NCBI GenBank assembly: GCA_947469885.1
Contig: CANIQT010000015.1
Location: 36,539-100,538, forward strand
Source of the DNA: Bacteroidota bacterium
Lineage (GTDB): Bacteria; Bacteroidota; Bacteroidia; 2-12-FULL-35-15
Direction: 5' to 3'
Length of the DNA: 64,000 nt
Each line of letters opens with the position of its first letter. The stretch's first letter is position 1. The translations under genes and the position numbers were made by a program. The notes beneath the pieces were generated by a model that saw nothing but the letters and a program-made list of their open reading frames with translations, was not told where the DNA came from and ran no database searches. Below are positions 35,486 to 43,574 of the stretch, in pieces.

Positions 35486-38149
35486 ATGGAAATTCCAAAA
35501 ACATACGACCCAAAACTGACGGAAGACAAATGGTACGCCCATTGGCTGAAGCATAAATTTTTTAAATCTACCCCCGATGAGCGGGAGCCTTACACTATTG
35601 TTATACCTCCGCCTAACGTAACAGGAGTGCTTCACATGGGACACATGCTGAATAATACCATCCAGGATGTATTGATTCGCAGAGCTAGAATGCAGGGTAA
35701 AAATGCCTGCTGGGTGCCGGGCACCGACCATGCTTCTATAGCCACAGAAGCCAAAGTGGTTGCTTTATTAAAAGAAAAAGGAATTAACAAAACTGATTTA
35801 TCGAGAGAAGATTTTTTGAAACATGCCTGGGAATGGAAAAATAAATACGGAGGTATTATTCTTAAACAACTTGAAAAACTAGGTGCTTCCTGCGATTGGG
35901 ACCGCACACGGTTTACCATGGAAGATGATTTAAGCGAAGCGGTAATCGATGTTTTTATTGACTTATATAATAAAGGACAAATTTATCGCGGAGTAAGAAT
36001 GGTGAACTGGGACCCGCAAGGGCTCACAGCAGTTTCTGATGAGGAAGTAATTCATAAGGAAGTAAATTCAAAATTATATTATGTAAAATATAAAATTGAA
36101 CACACCCCTAACCCCTCTCAAGAGGGGAGTATGGAAGATGAATGGATAACCATTGCGACCACACGTCCTGAAACTATCCTTGGAGATACCGCTGTTTGTG
36201 TTCACCCTGATGATGAGCGGTACAAACATTTAAATGGCAAACGGGTAATTATTCCAATGGTGAACCGTTCTGTACCTATTATATATGATACTTACATAGA
36301 CTTAACTTTTGGAACGGGTGCGCTAAAAGTTACTCCGGCTCACGATATTAATGATTACAATTTAGGTGTAAAACATAATCTGGAGGTAATTGATACCATT
36401 GCTGCCAACGGTAAAATGAGTGAAGCTGCGCAATTTTATATTGGGGAAGACAGATTTGCAGTTCGTAAAAAAATTGCAAAAGATTTGGAAGAAATGGGGC
36501 AATTGGTAAAAGTAGAAGATATTAAAAACAAGGTTGGTTATAGCGAGCGCACCGATGCTGTAATTGAACCTAAACTTTCCATGCAATGGTTTTTGAAAAT
36601 GGATACCATTTCAAAACCAGCATTAGAGAATGTTTTAAACGGTGAAATAAAATTGATTCCTGAAAAGTTTGTAAACACTTACAAACACTGGATGGAAAAT
36701 GTTCATGATTGGTGTATCTCCCGTCAGTTGTGGTGGGGACAACAAATTCCTGCTTGGTATGATAACAAAGGAAATACTATTGTTGCAAAAACTCATAGCG
36801 AAGCATTAGCGCAATACAAAATCCTAAATCCTAAATCTGAAATCCTAAATCTGAAACAGGATGAAGATGTTTTAGATACCTGGTTTTCCTCCTGGCTTTG
36901 GCCCATCAGTGTATTCGATGGATTCAAAAATCCTGATGGTGCTGATATAAATTATTATTATCCAACCAATGATTTAGTAACTGCACCTGAAATTTTATTT
37001 TTCTGGGTGGCACGCATGATTATCGCAGGTTATGAATATCGCGGCAAGAAACCATTTAATAATGTATATCTAACAGGTATAGTTCGTGATAAGCAAGGAA
37101 GAAAAATGAGCAAGTCACTTGGTAATTCTCCTGACCCTATTGAGTTGATTGAGAAATATGGTGCTGATGGTGTTCGCGTGGGCATGTTGTTATGCTCTCC
37201 TGCTGGTAACGATTTGCCGTTTGATGAAAGTTTGTGCGAGCAGGGAAGAAATTTTTCAAATAAAATATGGAATGCGTTCAGGTTGATTAATGGTTGGGAA
37301 GTTGACAACAATGCAAAACAAGGGGATGCAAACAAAATTGCTGTAGAATGGCTGGATGCAAAATTCAATGAGCAATTGGAAATCATCAACGATTTGTATT
37401 CCAAATACAGGATGAGCGAAGTCCTTATGACTACTTATAAATTGGTATGGGATGATTTCTGTGCATGGTATTTAGAAATGATTAAACCCGAATTTGTGGA
37501 TGGCAAATCATTGCCAATTGATAAAGCAACTTACGATGCTACCATTAACTTCTTCGAAAAATTATTAAAAGTATTACATCCCTGGATGCCTTTTATTACT
37601 GAAGAAATATGGCACTTAATTGGACAACGCAAAGAAACTGATTGCATTATTGTTGCTGAATGGCCTGCTGTAAAAAGTTCCAATTCCAAAATCGTAAAAC
37701 ATTTTGAAGTAGTCATGGAAGTGATTACGAATATCCGAAACATTCGTAAACAAAAAAATATATCTCCAAAAGAAAAACTACAGGTATTTGAAAAAGTAAA
37801 CCAAGGAGAAATTATTAATACTTACGATTCAATTATTATTAAACTTTGTAATTTAAGTAGCTTTGTATATGTGAATGAAAAAGTTGATGGAGCATTTTCA
37901 TTCCTGTTAAAACATGCTGAATTTTATGTTCCTCTTTCTCAAAATATTGATATTACTGCTGAAAAGGAACGATTGGCAAAAGACCTCGAATACAATAATG
38001 GTTTCTTAAAATCAGTTCAGGTAAAATTATCCAACGAAAAGTTTATGGCAAATGCCAAACCCGAAATGATAGCTAATGAAAAGAAAAAGCAAGCTGATGC
38101 TGAAGCGAAAATAAAGGCAATTGAAGAACAGTTGGCAAGTTTAAATTAA
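35486..38149 (+). CDS. valS: Valyl-tRNA synthetase, with two in-frame repeat insertions
   Basis: The 887-residue class I synthetase charges tRNA-Val. The HIGH-type motif is in PPPNVTGVLHMGHML and the KMSKS motif in GRKMSKSLGN. The editing domain (WITIATTRPETILGDTAV) and the C-terminal coiled-coil arm (AEKERLAKDLEYNNGF to the end) are present. At residues 206-214 the in-frame peptide HTPNPSQEG is encoded by a GC-rich palindrome. At about residues 445-457 KILNPKSEILNLK is encoded by an AATCCTAAAT repeat of the intergenic type. Both lie outside the catalytic motifs, so the enzyme should still be active. Confidence 0.96.
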   Translation: MEIPKTYDPKLTEDKWYAHWLKHKFFKSTPDEREPYTIVIPPPNVTGVLHMGHMLNNTIQDVLIRRARMQGKNACWVPGTDHASIATEAKVVALLKEKGINKTDLSREDFLKHAWEWKNKYGGIILKQLEKLGASCDWDRTRFTMEDDLSEAVIDVFIDLYNKGQIYRGVRMVNWDPQGLTAVSDEEVIHKEVNSKLYYVKYKIEHTPNPSQEGSMEDEWITIATTRPETILGDTAVCVHPDDERYKHLNGKRVIIPMVNRSVPIIYDTYIDLTFGTGALKVTPAHDINDYNLGVKHNLEVIDTIAANGKMSEAAQFYIGEDRFAVRKKIAKDLEEMGQLVKVEDIKNKVGYSERTDAVIEPKLSMQWFLKMDTISKPALENVLNGEIKLIPEKFVNTYKHWMENVHDWCISRQLWWGQQIPAWYDNKGNTIVAKTHSEALAQYKILNPKSEILNLKQDEDVLDTWFSSWLWPISVFDGFKNPDGADINYYYPTNDLVTAPEILFFWVARMIIAGYEYRGKKPFNNVYLTGIVRDKQGRKMSKSLGNSPDPIELIEKYGADGVRVGMLLCSPAGNDLPFDESLCEQGRNFSNKIWNAFRLINGWEVDNNAKQGDANKIAVEWLDAKFNEQLEIINDLYSKYRMSEVLMTTYKLVWDDFCAWYLEMIKPEFVDGKSLPIDKATYDATINFFEKLLKVLHPWMPFITEEIWHLIGQRKETDCIIVAEWPAVKSSNSKIVKHFEVVMEVITNIRNIRKQKNISPKEKLQVFEKVNQGEIINTYDSIIIKLCNLSSFVYVNEKVDGAFSFLLKHAEFYVPLSQNIDITAEKERLAKDLEYNNGFLKSVQVKLSNEKFMANAKPEMIANEKKKQADAEAKIKAIEEQLASLN
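36101..36128. repeat. REP-like palindrome inside valS
   Basis: CCCCTCT (36112-36118) pairs with AGAGGGG (36121-36127) within an in-frame insertion encoding HTPNPSQEG. The flanking CACACCCCTAA matches the dispersed GC-rich palindromes of Bacteroidota. Confidence 0.8.
36819..36857. repeat. AATCCTAAAT repeat inside valS
   Basis: AAATCCTAAATC and TGAAATCCTAAATC occur in direct succession in the coding region, the same words that make up the intergenic repeat at 40669-40732. Confidence 0.75.
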
Positions 38150-38170
38150 AGAGCAGTTCTAAACAAAAAA

Positions 38171-38197
38171 GTCCCGCAAAATTGCGGGACGTTTTTG
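38171..38197. terminator. Rho-independent terminator after valS
   Basis: GTCCCGC and GCGGGAC pair across AAAATT, with A6 before and T5 after. It probably serves both valS and the convergent DUF1761 gene. Confidence 0.85.
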
Positions 38198-38215
38198 TTT
38201 TAAGTAAATATAATT

Positions 38216-38722
38216 TTAAGGAAAAGCACAGATTATACCACCCATGATTGCCAAATTAACAATCCAATATCCTACATTAATTGCAATGTATTTAAATCCT
38301 TTTCGTTCAAATAGGGCGTTGGTTCCAAGTACTGGAAGCACCAATAAAAAACCTGCAATAGTTCCGTGCAAAGCCCCATGCTTAAATGTGCGGAATTCAT
38401 TTCCATATTTGTCCATCATTTCTTTTAAATAATTAACCACATCTATACTATACTGCCGGCTTGCCGGATCAATATAGTGGTTAAGCAAGGAATATACACT
38501 CCACTGATGAATCACCACAAATTGCATTTCAAATGCTAATAAAAAGCTGAACACAAAAGCCATAATAAAAATGACTGCCATGTTAGCTCCTTTCATCTTT
38601 TCTTCACTCACTTCGGCTGCCTTCATCCAAGCAGTGCCGAGTACTTTAGGGTTGTACCAAATAAACCCCATTATCATGGGCACAAGTGCCGCTACCAATA
38701 CCATTAGAAAATTTATATGCAT
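38216..38722 (-). CDS. DUF1761 membrane protein
   Basis: The 168-residue protein has about four membrane segments: residues 5-25, 48-70, 118-138 and 148-167. It shows the family features GFIWYNPKVLGTAWMKA near the N-terminus and FKHGALHGTIAGFLLVLP before the last helices. The function of DUF1761 proteins is unknown. It is a single gene convergent with valS. Confidence 0.85.
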   Translation of the reverse strand: MHINFLMVLVAALVPMIMGFIWYNPKVLGTAWMKAAEVSEEKMKGANMAVIFIMAFVFSFLLAFEMQFVVIHQWSVYSLLNHYIDPASRQYSIDVVNYLKEMMDKYGNEFRTFKHGALHGTIAGFLLVLPVLGTNALFERKGFKYIAINVGYWIVNLAIMGGIICAFP

Positions 38723-38855
38723 AGTTTTAAAGTTTTAGTTTGGTCAAAGATAAATTTTTTCTACAATTAATGATTTTCACATATTATTTATTTATACAGA
38801 AGTTTACTAACAAATCTTAAAGTTGCGTATTATTGCATTTCTTTATTTGATATTT

Positions 38856-39419
38856 ATGAAAAAAAATATTTTTATTTTCCTGTTATTTTCAATTTCCCTT
38901 TTTTCTCAAGCCCAAAAGTTGCTGGAAAATGGAATAGACCCTGTTACCACTCTTTTAACCAAACATACCTCTTGGGAAAAATTTACACAAGGAGGGGCTT
39001 TTAATTCTTATTTCAGAGTTTCGCAAGTCGACTCTTCTTACTTTTTTGAAATAAGAATTATTTTACAGGACCACAAAGCTTTTGAAGTCAAATCAGGTCA
39101 ACCACTGGTTTTTACTTTATCTAATGGGGAAACAGTTACACTTACTAATTTCAGAACTACTGCCAGTTGTCAAGGTTGTGGTGCTGTAGCTCTTGCAGGT
39201 AGTCAGGTTCCGGGTGTGGAGGTGGCTTATAATTTGAATAAAGAGCAGTTAGGAAAATTAAAATACAATGTACTTCTCTCTAAAGAAGAATATGAAAAAC
39301 ACAAGAAAAAAATTATTGAACATATTAAAATTGACATCAGCAATGGTTCTATAGATCATGATTTATCAGAGTTTAGCTATTTGCAAACACGAAGGGCATT
39401 ACGGCTTGTAAAGAAGTAG
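38856..39419 (+). CDS. Secreted hypothetical protein
   Basis: From ATG 38856 the product is 187 residues with a signal peptide (MKKNIFIFLLFSISLFSQAQ). The mature part has a beta-rich region with FTLSNGETVTLTNFRTT and a conserved-looking CQGCGAV, then a Lys-rich helix (LSKEEYEKHKKKIIEHIKI). I do not recognise a family. The frame extends upstream only through a TTG and non-signal-like sequence, so the shorter start is chosen. Confidence 0.7.
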   Translation: MKKNIFIFLLFSISLFSQAQKLLENGIDPVTTLLTKHTSWEKFTQGGAFNSYFRVSQVDSSYFFEIRIILQDHKAFEVKSGQPLVFTLSNGETVTLTNFRTTASCQGCGAVALAGSQVPGVEVAYNLNKEQLGKLKYNVLLSKEEYEKHKKKIIEHIKIDISNGSIDHDLSEFSYLQTRRALRLVKK

Positions 39420-39537
39420 GGAATTAGAATTAAAAATGAAATTGCTGATTTTGGATTTAGGATTTTGAACTGATGAGTATAATGGGAAAGCAGATTATAC
39501 AAGACTAGGAATATGATTAAAGCCTTCTGCTATTATG

Positions 39538-39579
39538 AAAAAAAAGTCCCCACGCTTTAAAGCGTGGGGACTTTTTTTT
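39538..39579. terminator. Strong bidirectional terminator
   Basis: A perfect palindrome at 39541-39576 (GTCCCCACGCTTTAAAGCGT and its complement), flanked by A-run and T8. Confidence 0.9.
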
Positions 39580-39716
39580 CAAAACCATTCATCATCTTAG
39601 GCTGCTATTATGTCCGTTGAATCCGAAAAGTCTTGTTGTACCTCACCAGCCCTGCTCCTCCGTATAGAGAGAAGCAGGACCTGCCAACAGTAAAGCAGTG
39701 GTGAGGCTTTCGCACA

Positions 39717-40634
39717 TCATACAGCCACAAAAACAATATGATGAATAGTTTCCGAACCGGGCGAAAAGTGTAGTGGGTTTACCACCTGCGACACCTTGCC
39801 TGCACAGTCGTATTGTACTTTATAATCCCCCGGTTTAACAACCACGTTGTCGAAAAAGCCTAAGTTATTCGAAACACTTCTGTATAGCACCGACCCATCT
39901 ATCAGGCTAAAAATTATTGCAGTTGCTCCCTGCAATGCATTTCCATTCGCATCCTTAGCTGTACCACGAAATTTGGTGAATATATGACCAAGGTTAAGAA
40001 TTTCGCGGGCAGAATAATACTGACTTACAAAATTATCGTTCAAACCGATTAGTGTGTTCACCATTCTGTCCATCTGTTGTTTAAAAAGTTCAGAAGTAGT
40101 TTCTTTGATTAATGTTTTAATCTGCACTCCTGCATCTTTTTTAGTGATGATAGCTTGGCGCGGGTCCGACATGGACAAACGGTAAAGCGAAATAGCAGTG
40201 CCAAGGTCAGTATCGTCAGTTGGTGTAATCCCAAAAGCAGCAAGGCTCAGGATGTTGGTATGCATAGCTGTATGAATAGTATCACACACATCATCCACCT
40301 CATCCTTCGACATCAGTTTCAGTTCACTCGGTGTGTAATTTACCTGTGCTATCAGTGTATTGTTATGCACAGGAGAAGCAAATGCAATAATCGCATTTGA
40401 GGCACGCAAAGCCATAGATGTCATAGCAGCACGCAGTTGGTTGGTGTCTAATGTCACACCCTTAGTAGTAGATTTAACAATAGCATCCAGCGAATCAATA
40501 AGGATGATTTTGTTTTTAACAGTAGTTAGTACTCCTGCAAAGGCTGTGATGCCCGATGTAGAAGCAGTGTTGGCGGTACAGAAATCTGCAACTGTACGAA
40601 TCATTGAGAACAGATTATTTAAAACAGTTTTCAT
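39717..40634 (-). CDS. Hypothetical protein with C-terminal carboxypeptidase-regulatory-like domain
   Basis: The 305-residue protein has no signal peptide. Residues 1-215 are mainly helical (TVADFCTANTASTSGITAF, LRAAMTSMALRASNAIIAFA, ITKKDAGVQIKTLIKETTSE). The C-terminal part (about 218-300) is an Ig-like or carboxypeptidase-regulatory module: FTKFRGTAKDANGNALQGA, SNNLGFFDNVVVKPGDYKVQ. It resembles a hypothetical family found repeatedly in Bacteroidota genomes; function unknown. It lies 115 bp downstream of a sigma factor gene in the same direction. Confidence 0.65.
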   Translation of the reverse strand: MKTVLNNLFSMIRTVADFCTANTASTSGITAFAGVLTTVKNKIILIDSLDAIVKSTTKGVTLDTNQLRAAMTSMALRASNAIIAFASPVHNNTLIAQVNYTPSELKLMSKDEVDDVCDTIHTAMHTNILSLAAFGITPTDDTDLGTAISLYRLSMSDPRQAIITKKDAGVQIKTLIKETTSELFKQQMDRMVNTLIGLNDNFVSQYYSAREILNLGHIFTKFRGTAKDANGNALQGATAIIFSLIDGSVLYRSVSNNLGFFDNVVVKPGDYKVQYDCAGKVSQVVNPLHFSPGSETIHHIVFVAV

Positions 40635-40668
40635 TTTTTTTTATTTAAGTTAATAATATAATTTATTT

Positions 40669-40747
40669 TTAAATTCCTAAATCCTAATTCCTAATTCCTA
40701 AATCCTAATTCCTAATTCCTAATTCTGTCATCCTGAGCTTGCGAAAG
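40669..40747. repeat. AATTCCTAATCC simple repeat and TGTCATCCTGAG element
   Basis: About eight short copies of AATTCCTAA or AAATCCTAA are followed by TGTCATCCTGAGCTTGCGAA, a dispersed intergenic element common in Bacteroidota. The first type also occurs inside valS and at 11630-11660. Confidence 0.75.
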
Positions 40748-40748
40748 G

Positions 40749-41438
40749 CTAACTTTTTAATCTAAGTCTCCCTTTACTATCTATATACAGAAAGTCGCAA
40801 AATCCCGTCATACTTTTTTTAATTATTTTTTTTAGAAACGCTTTATTTAATTTTTTCAAGATTTTTGAATTATAACCCGAAACGCTGTCAGCCCCTGTAT
40901 TCATTGACGTTCCGATGTCCACAAAGGTTTTATTTTGAATGAATCGTTGGCGAATTATTTTTTTTGCTTTTTCAGGAAGTTCTTTCACCACCTCTTTCAG
41001 TATTAGAAAAAACTCAGGAGGAAATTCCCCTGTTTTCTCCTGCTCAGTATTTTTATCAGGCAATTCTTCCATATATTCAAGATGCTTACTTTGGGGATGT
41101 AAACGGGTTAAATTATGGAAAGCAATACTCATTGCCCAGCCTCCAAACTTACCTTGTTCCTCATACTCTCCGCTTTTAATCAGGTCGTAAATTTTCAGCA
41201 ATTGTTCCTGCGCAGCATCTTCCGCATCAGCCAGGTTACTCAGCCGTTTTACGTTAAAAGCCACCAGCCTTTTCCGCAAATGCGTTGCCAGCTCATCAAA
41301 AGCAGTCTCATCACCATTTTTAAAACGGCTTACTAAAACAGCATCACGCGCATTTTCTTTTTTACTTTTCTCAAATTGAGGAAACAACCGTTCCTCTGCA
41401 GAACGTAGTTTTGCACGACTTTTTTTCGGGGTCTTCAT
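40749..41438 (-). CDS. RNA polymerase sigma-70 family factor
   Basis: The 229-residue protein has a basic N-terminal extension (KKSRAKLRSAEERLFPQFEK), then sigma region 2 (LVSRFKNGDETAFDELATHL, NLADAEDAAQEQLLKIYDLI, GKFGGWAMSIAFHNLTRL). Region 4 (VKELPEKAKKIIRQRF, KTFVDIGTSMNTG, SGYNSKILKKLNK) comes last. It has ECF-like architecture with a longer linker. No anti-sigma factor gene is adjacent. The downstream hypothetical gene on the same strand may be co-transcribed. Confidence 0.85.
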   Translation of the reverse strand: MKTPKKSRAKLRSAEERLFPQFEKSKKENARDAVLVSRFKNGDETAFDELATHLRKRLVAFNVKRLSNLADAEDAAQEQLLKIYDLIKSGEYEEQGKFGGWAMSIAFHNLTRLHPQSKHLEYMEELPDKNTEQEKTGEFPPEFFLILKEVVKELPEKAKKIIRQRFIQNKTFVDIGTSMNTGADSVSGYNSKILKKLNKAFLKKIIKKSMTGFCDFLYIDSKGRLRLKS

Positions 41439-41770
41439 AATTACTCACATTAAAGTTGTAAAGAATTAAATTCTTCACCATAAATAAGCCATTTGATAGC
41501 CTTTCTATTGAGTAATTATTTATCATGCAATTTTTTATTATGGGTTTATGACAAATTATACGAAGAAAAAAAGAAAGGGTTACAAAAATTTAATTTTTTT
41601 TTATTGAGATAGAAAACTCCCCGTTCTTTCGCGAGGGCAGGGGGTGGTTTCTTTCTTTCACCTTTCGGTAATTGAGTTCAGCCTGTAATGAGTTTATCGA
41701 ACTATCGAAGATAGGAGTTGAATATTATTTACACACATTATATTATTATATTTGTCAAAACAAATCTTAG
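41439..41770. other. Intergenic region
   Basis: No gene seen. It contains a GC-rich palindromic element at about 41614-41650 (CTCCCC with GAGGGCAGGGGG) and a TATATTTG promoter element at 41747-41754, just upstream of the J-domain gene. Confidence 0.5.
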
Positions 41771-42699
41771 ATGGAACAAATAATTGATTTCGGGAAAATA
41801 ATAAAGCGATTAGCTTTAATTAAAGGATTAATTCTTTTAGAAGATTTTGACGATATGCAAAGTCAGTTAGATAAATTGAAAGGCATAACTGACGATGCAA
41901 CCATTAATAAAATTATAAAAGACATTGATTCTAAATTCTATTCCGATGCAGTTAGAGAAATAGAAACCTTTATAAATGAAAACCAAAAACTGGTCATTTA
42001 CGAAGACCCGGAAATAGAATCTTTAAAAATTGAAATAAAAAAATTAGAGATTGAAGTAACTGCTTTAAGTGATGAAATTGCCGATACCGAAAAACTAATA
42101 CATGATTTTGGCATACGCCACAGCCGTGAATTAGGAGAAATTAGTAAGTAAGATTTTAAAATACCGAAAAGAAAAAAGCAGAAAGCACAAAAGACGAAAG
42201 TGATGAAAAGAAAAAAGAACATGAAGAAGCCGAAGCCGATTATGAAAACTATAGTAAACAGTACGATGAAAATAAATTAGAAGAACAATTTGAAATTACC
42301 GAAGAAGAACAAAAAGAACTTAAAACAAAATACCGGAAAGCTACAAAGCTTTGCCACCCTGATGTGGTAGCGGATGAATTAAAAGAAAATGCGGAACATG
42401 TTTTTCGTGAATTACAAAAAGCATATGAAAAGAATGATTTAAAAAAAGTGAGGGAGATTTATGAGATGCTTAATAAAGGTGAACTATTTATTCCAAAGTC
42501 TGAAAGCATAACAGAGAAAGTAAAACTAAAAGCAGAGTTAATTAAATTGCGCAATAAAGCAAATGAATTAAAAACAAACTTAAATGAATTGACTAATTCT
42601 GAAACTTACAAAACCATTATAGATATTAAGGATTGGGATGTGTACTTTAAAGAAACAAAAGAAAAATTAAGTGAAGAGCTAAAAACAATAGAGAATTAA
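41771..42699 (+). pseudogene. J-domain (DnaJ-like) protein interrupted by a frameshift
   Basis: The first frame (41771-42151, 126 codons) encodes a helical coiled-coil N-terminus (EIESLKIEIKKLEIEVTAL) and ends at a TAA. A second frame, shifted by minus 1 and open from about 42160 to 42699, continues without its own ATG. It reads KKKEHEEAEADYENYSKQYD, then a J-domain with KYRKATKLCHPDVVADE (the HPD tripeptide) and a C-terminal helical tail. Joined, they make one protein of about 300 residues. The gene is therefore broken, or decoded by unusual means, or the base call is wrong near 42145-42160. Confidence 0.7.
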
Positions 42700-42717
42700 T
42701 ATGCAGGTTTCTTTACT

Positions 42718-42725
42718 TACCTTTG
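42718..42725 (+). promoter_or_regulatory. Minus-7 element TACCTTTG abutting a start codon
   Basis: TACCTTTG ends 4 nt before the ATG at 42730, predicting a leaderless Fic mRNA. Confidence 0.6.
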
Positions 42726-42729
42726 CGCA

Positions 42730-43527
42730 ATGGAAATAGAGGACTTAATAAAAGAATACCAGTTGTTGGATTTATCAAAGAGCATACATTTTGATAAGTT
42801 TAATCTCTATTCTATTACCCATCACTCTACAAGTCTGGAGGGCTCTACACTTACCGAAATTGAAACCAATTTATTATTGGACGAAGGATTAACCCCCAAA
42901 GGAAAACCTCTTGAACATAGTTTAATGACTACCGACCACGCTCAAGCGTTGTTGTATATTATTGATGAAGCGAAACAAAAAAAAGAAATTTCAAATTCTT
43001 TTATACAAAAAATTAATTCAAACGTAATGGCAAAAACAGGAAAAGTGTATAACACTGTTTTTGGAGAAGTGGATGGAACAACGGGTGCTTTTAGAAAAGG
43101 AAATGTGATGGCTGGCAATCGCTATTTTCCTAATTATGATAAAGTGGAATTGCTCACTACCAAATTAAGTAACGAAATAAATAGTAAGTTGAAAACTGCA
43201 ACATCTGTTGCCGACCAACTTCAGTTAGCTTTTGATGCACACTTCGATTTGGTAAGCATCCACCCTTTTTACGATGGCAATGGACGCACCTCGCGTTTAT
43301 TGATGAATTATATAATGTCTTTTTTTCAACTTCCATTAGCCATTGTATTTAAAGAAGACAAAGCCGATTACATTGAAGCATTAGAAAAAACAAGAACCAC
43401 AGAAGATTTAACCCCCTTCCGAAAATTTATGCTCAACCAATACTCTAAATTCCTGACGCGCGAAATTCTTAATTTTAAAAGCATAGATAAGAATGATAAA
43501 GGAAAAGGATTTTCAATGATTTTTTAG
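42730..43527 (+). CDS. Fic family protein (AMP transferase), self-inhibited class II
   Basis: The 265-residue protein has the full Fic motif HPFYDGNGR at residues 178-186, so the catalytic His and the ATP-binding Gly and Arg residues are intact. The N-terminal part holds HSTSLEGSTL, in which S33-x-x-x-E37-G38 fits the inhibitory-helix motif [S/T]xxxE[G/N] found at the N-terminus of class II Fic enzymes. It therefore should be an AMPylase (or related NMP transferase) kept inactive by its own helix. No separate antitoxin gene is adjacent. The target is unknown. Confidence 0.92.
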   Translation: MEIEDLIKEYQLLDLSKSIHFDKFNLYSITHHSTSLEGSTLTEIETNLLLDEGLTPKGKPLEHSLMTTDHAQALLYIIDEAKQKKEISNSFIQKINSNVMAKTGKVYNTVFGEVDGTTGAFRKGNVMAGNRYFPNYDKVELLTTKLSNEINSKLKTATSVADQLQLAFDAHFDLVSIHPFYDGNGRTSRLLMNYIMSFFQLPLAIVFKEDKADYIEALEKTRTTEDLTPFRKFMLNQYSKFLTREILNFKSIDKNDKGKGFSMIF

Positions 43528-43574
43528 GTGAGATTTATAAATACAAGTTTTAATACCCCGCATAGATAGTTGAT

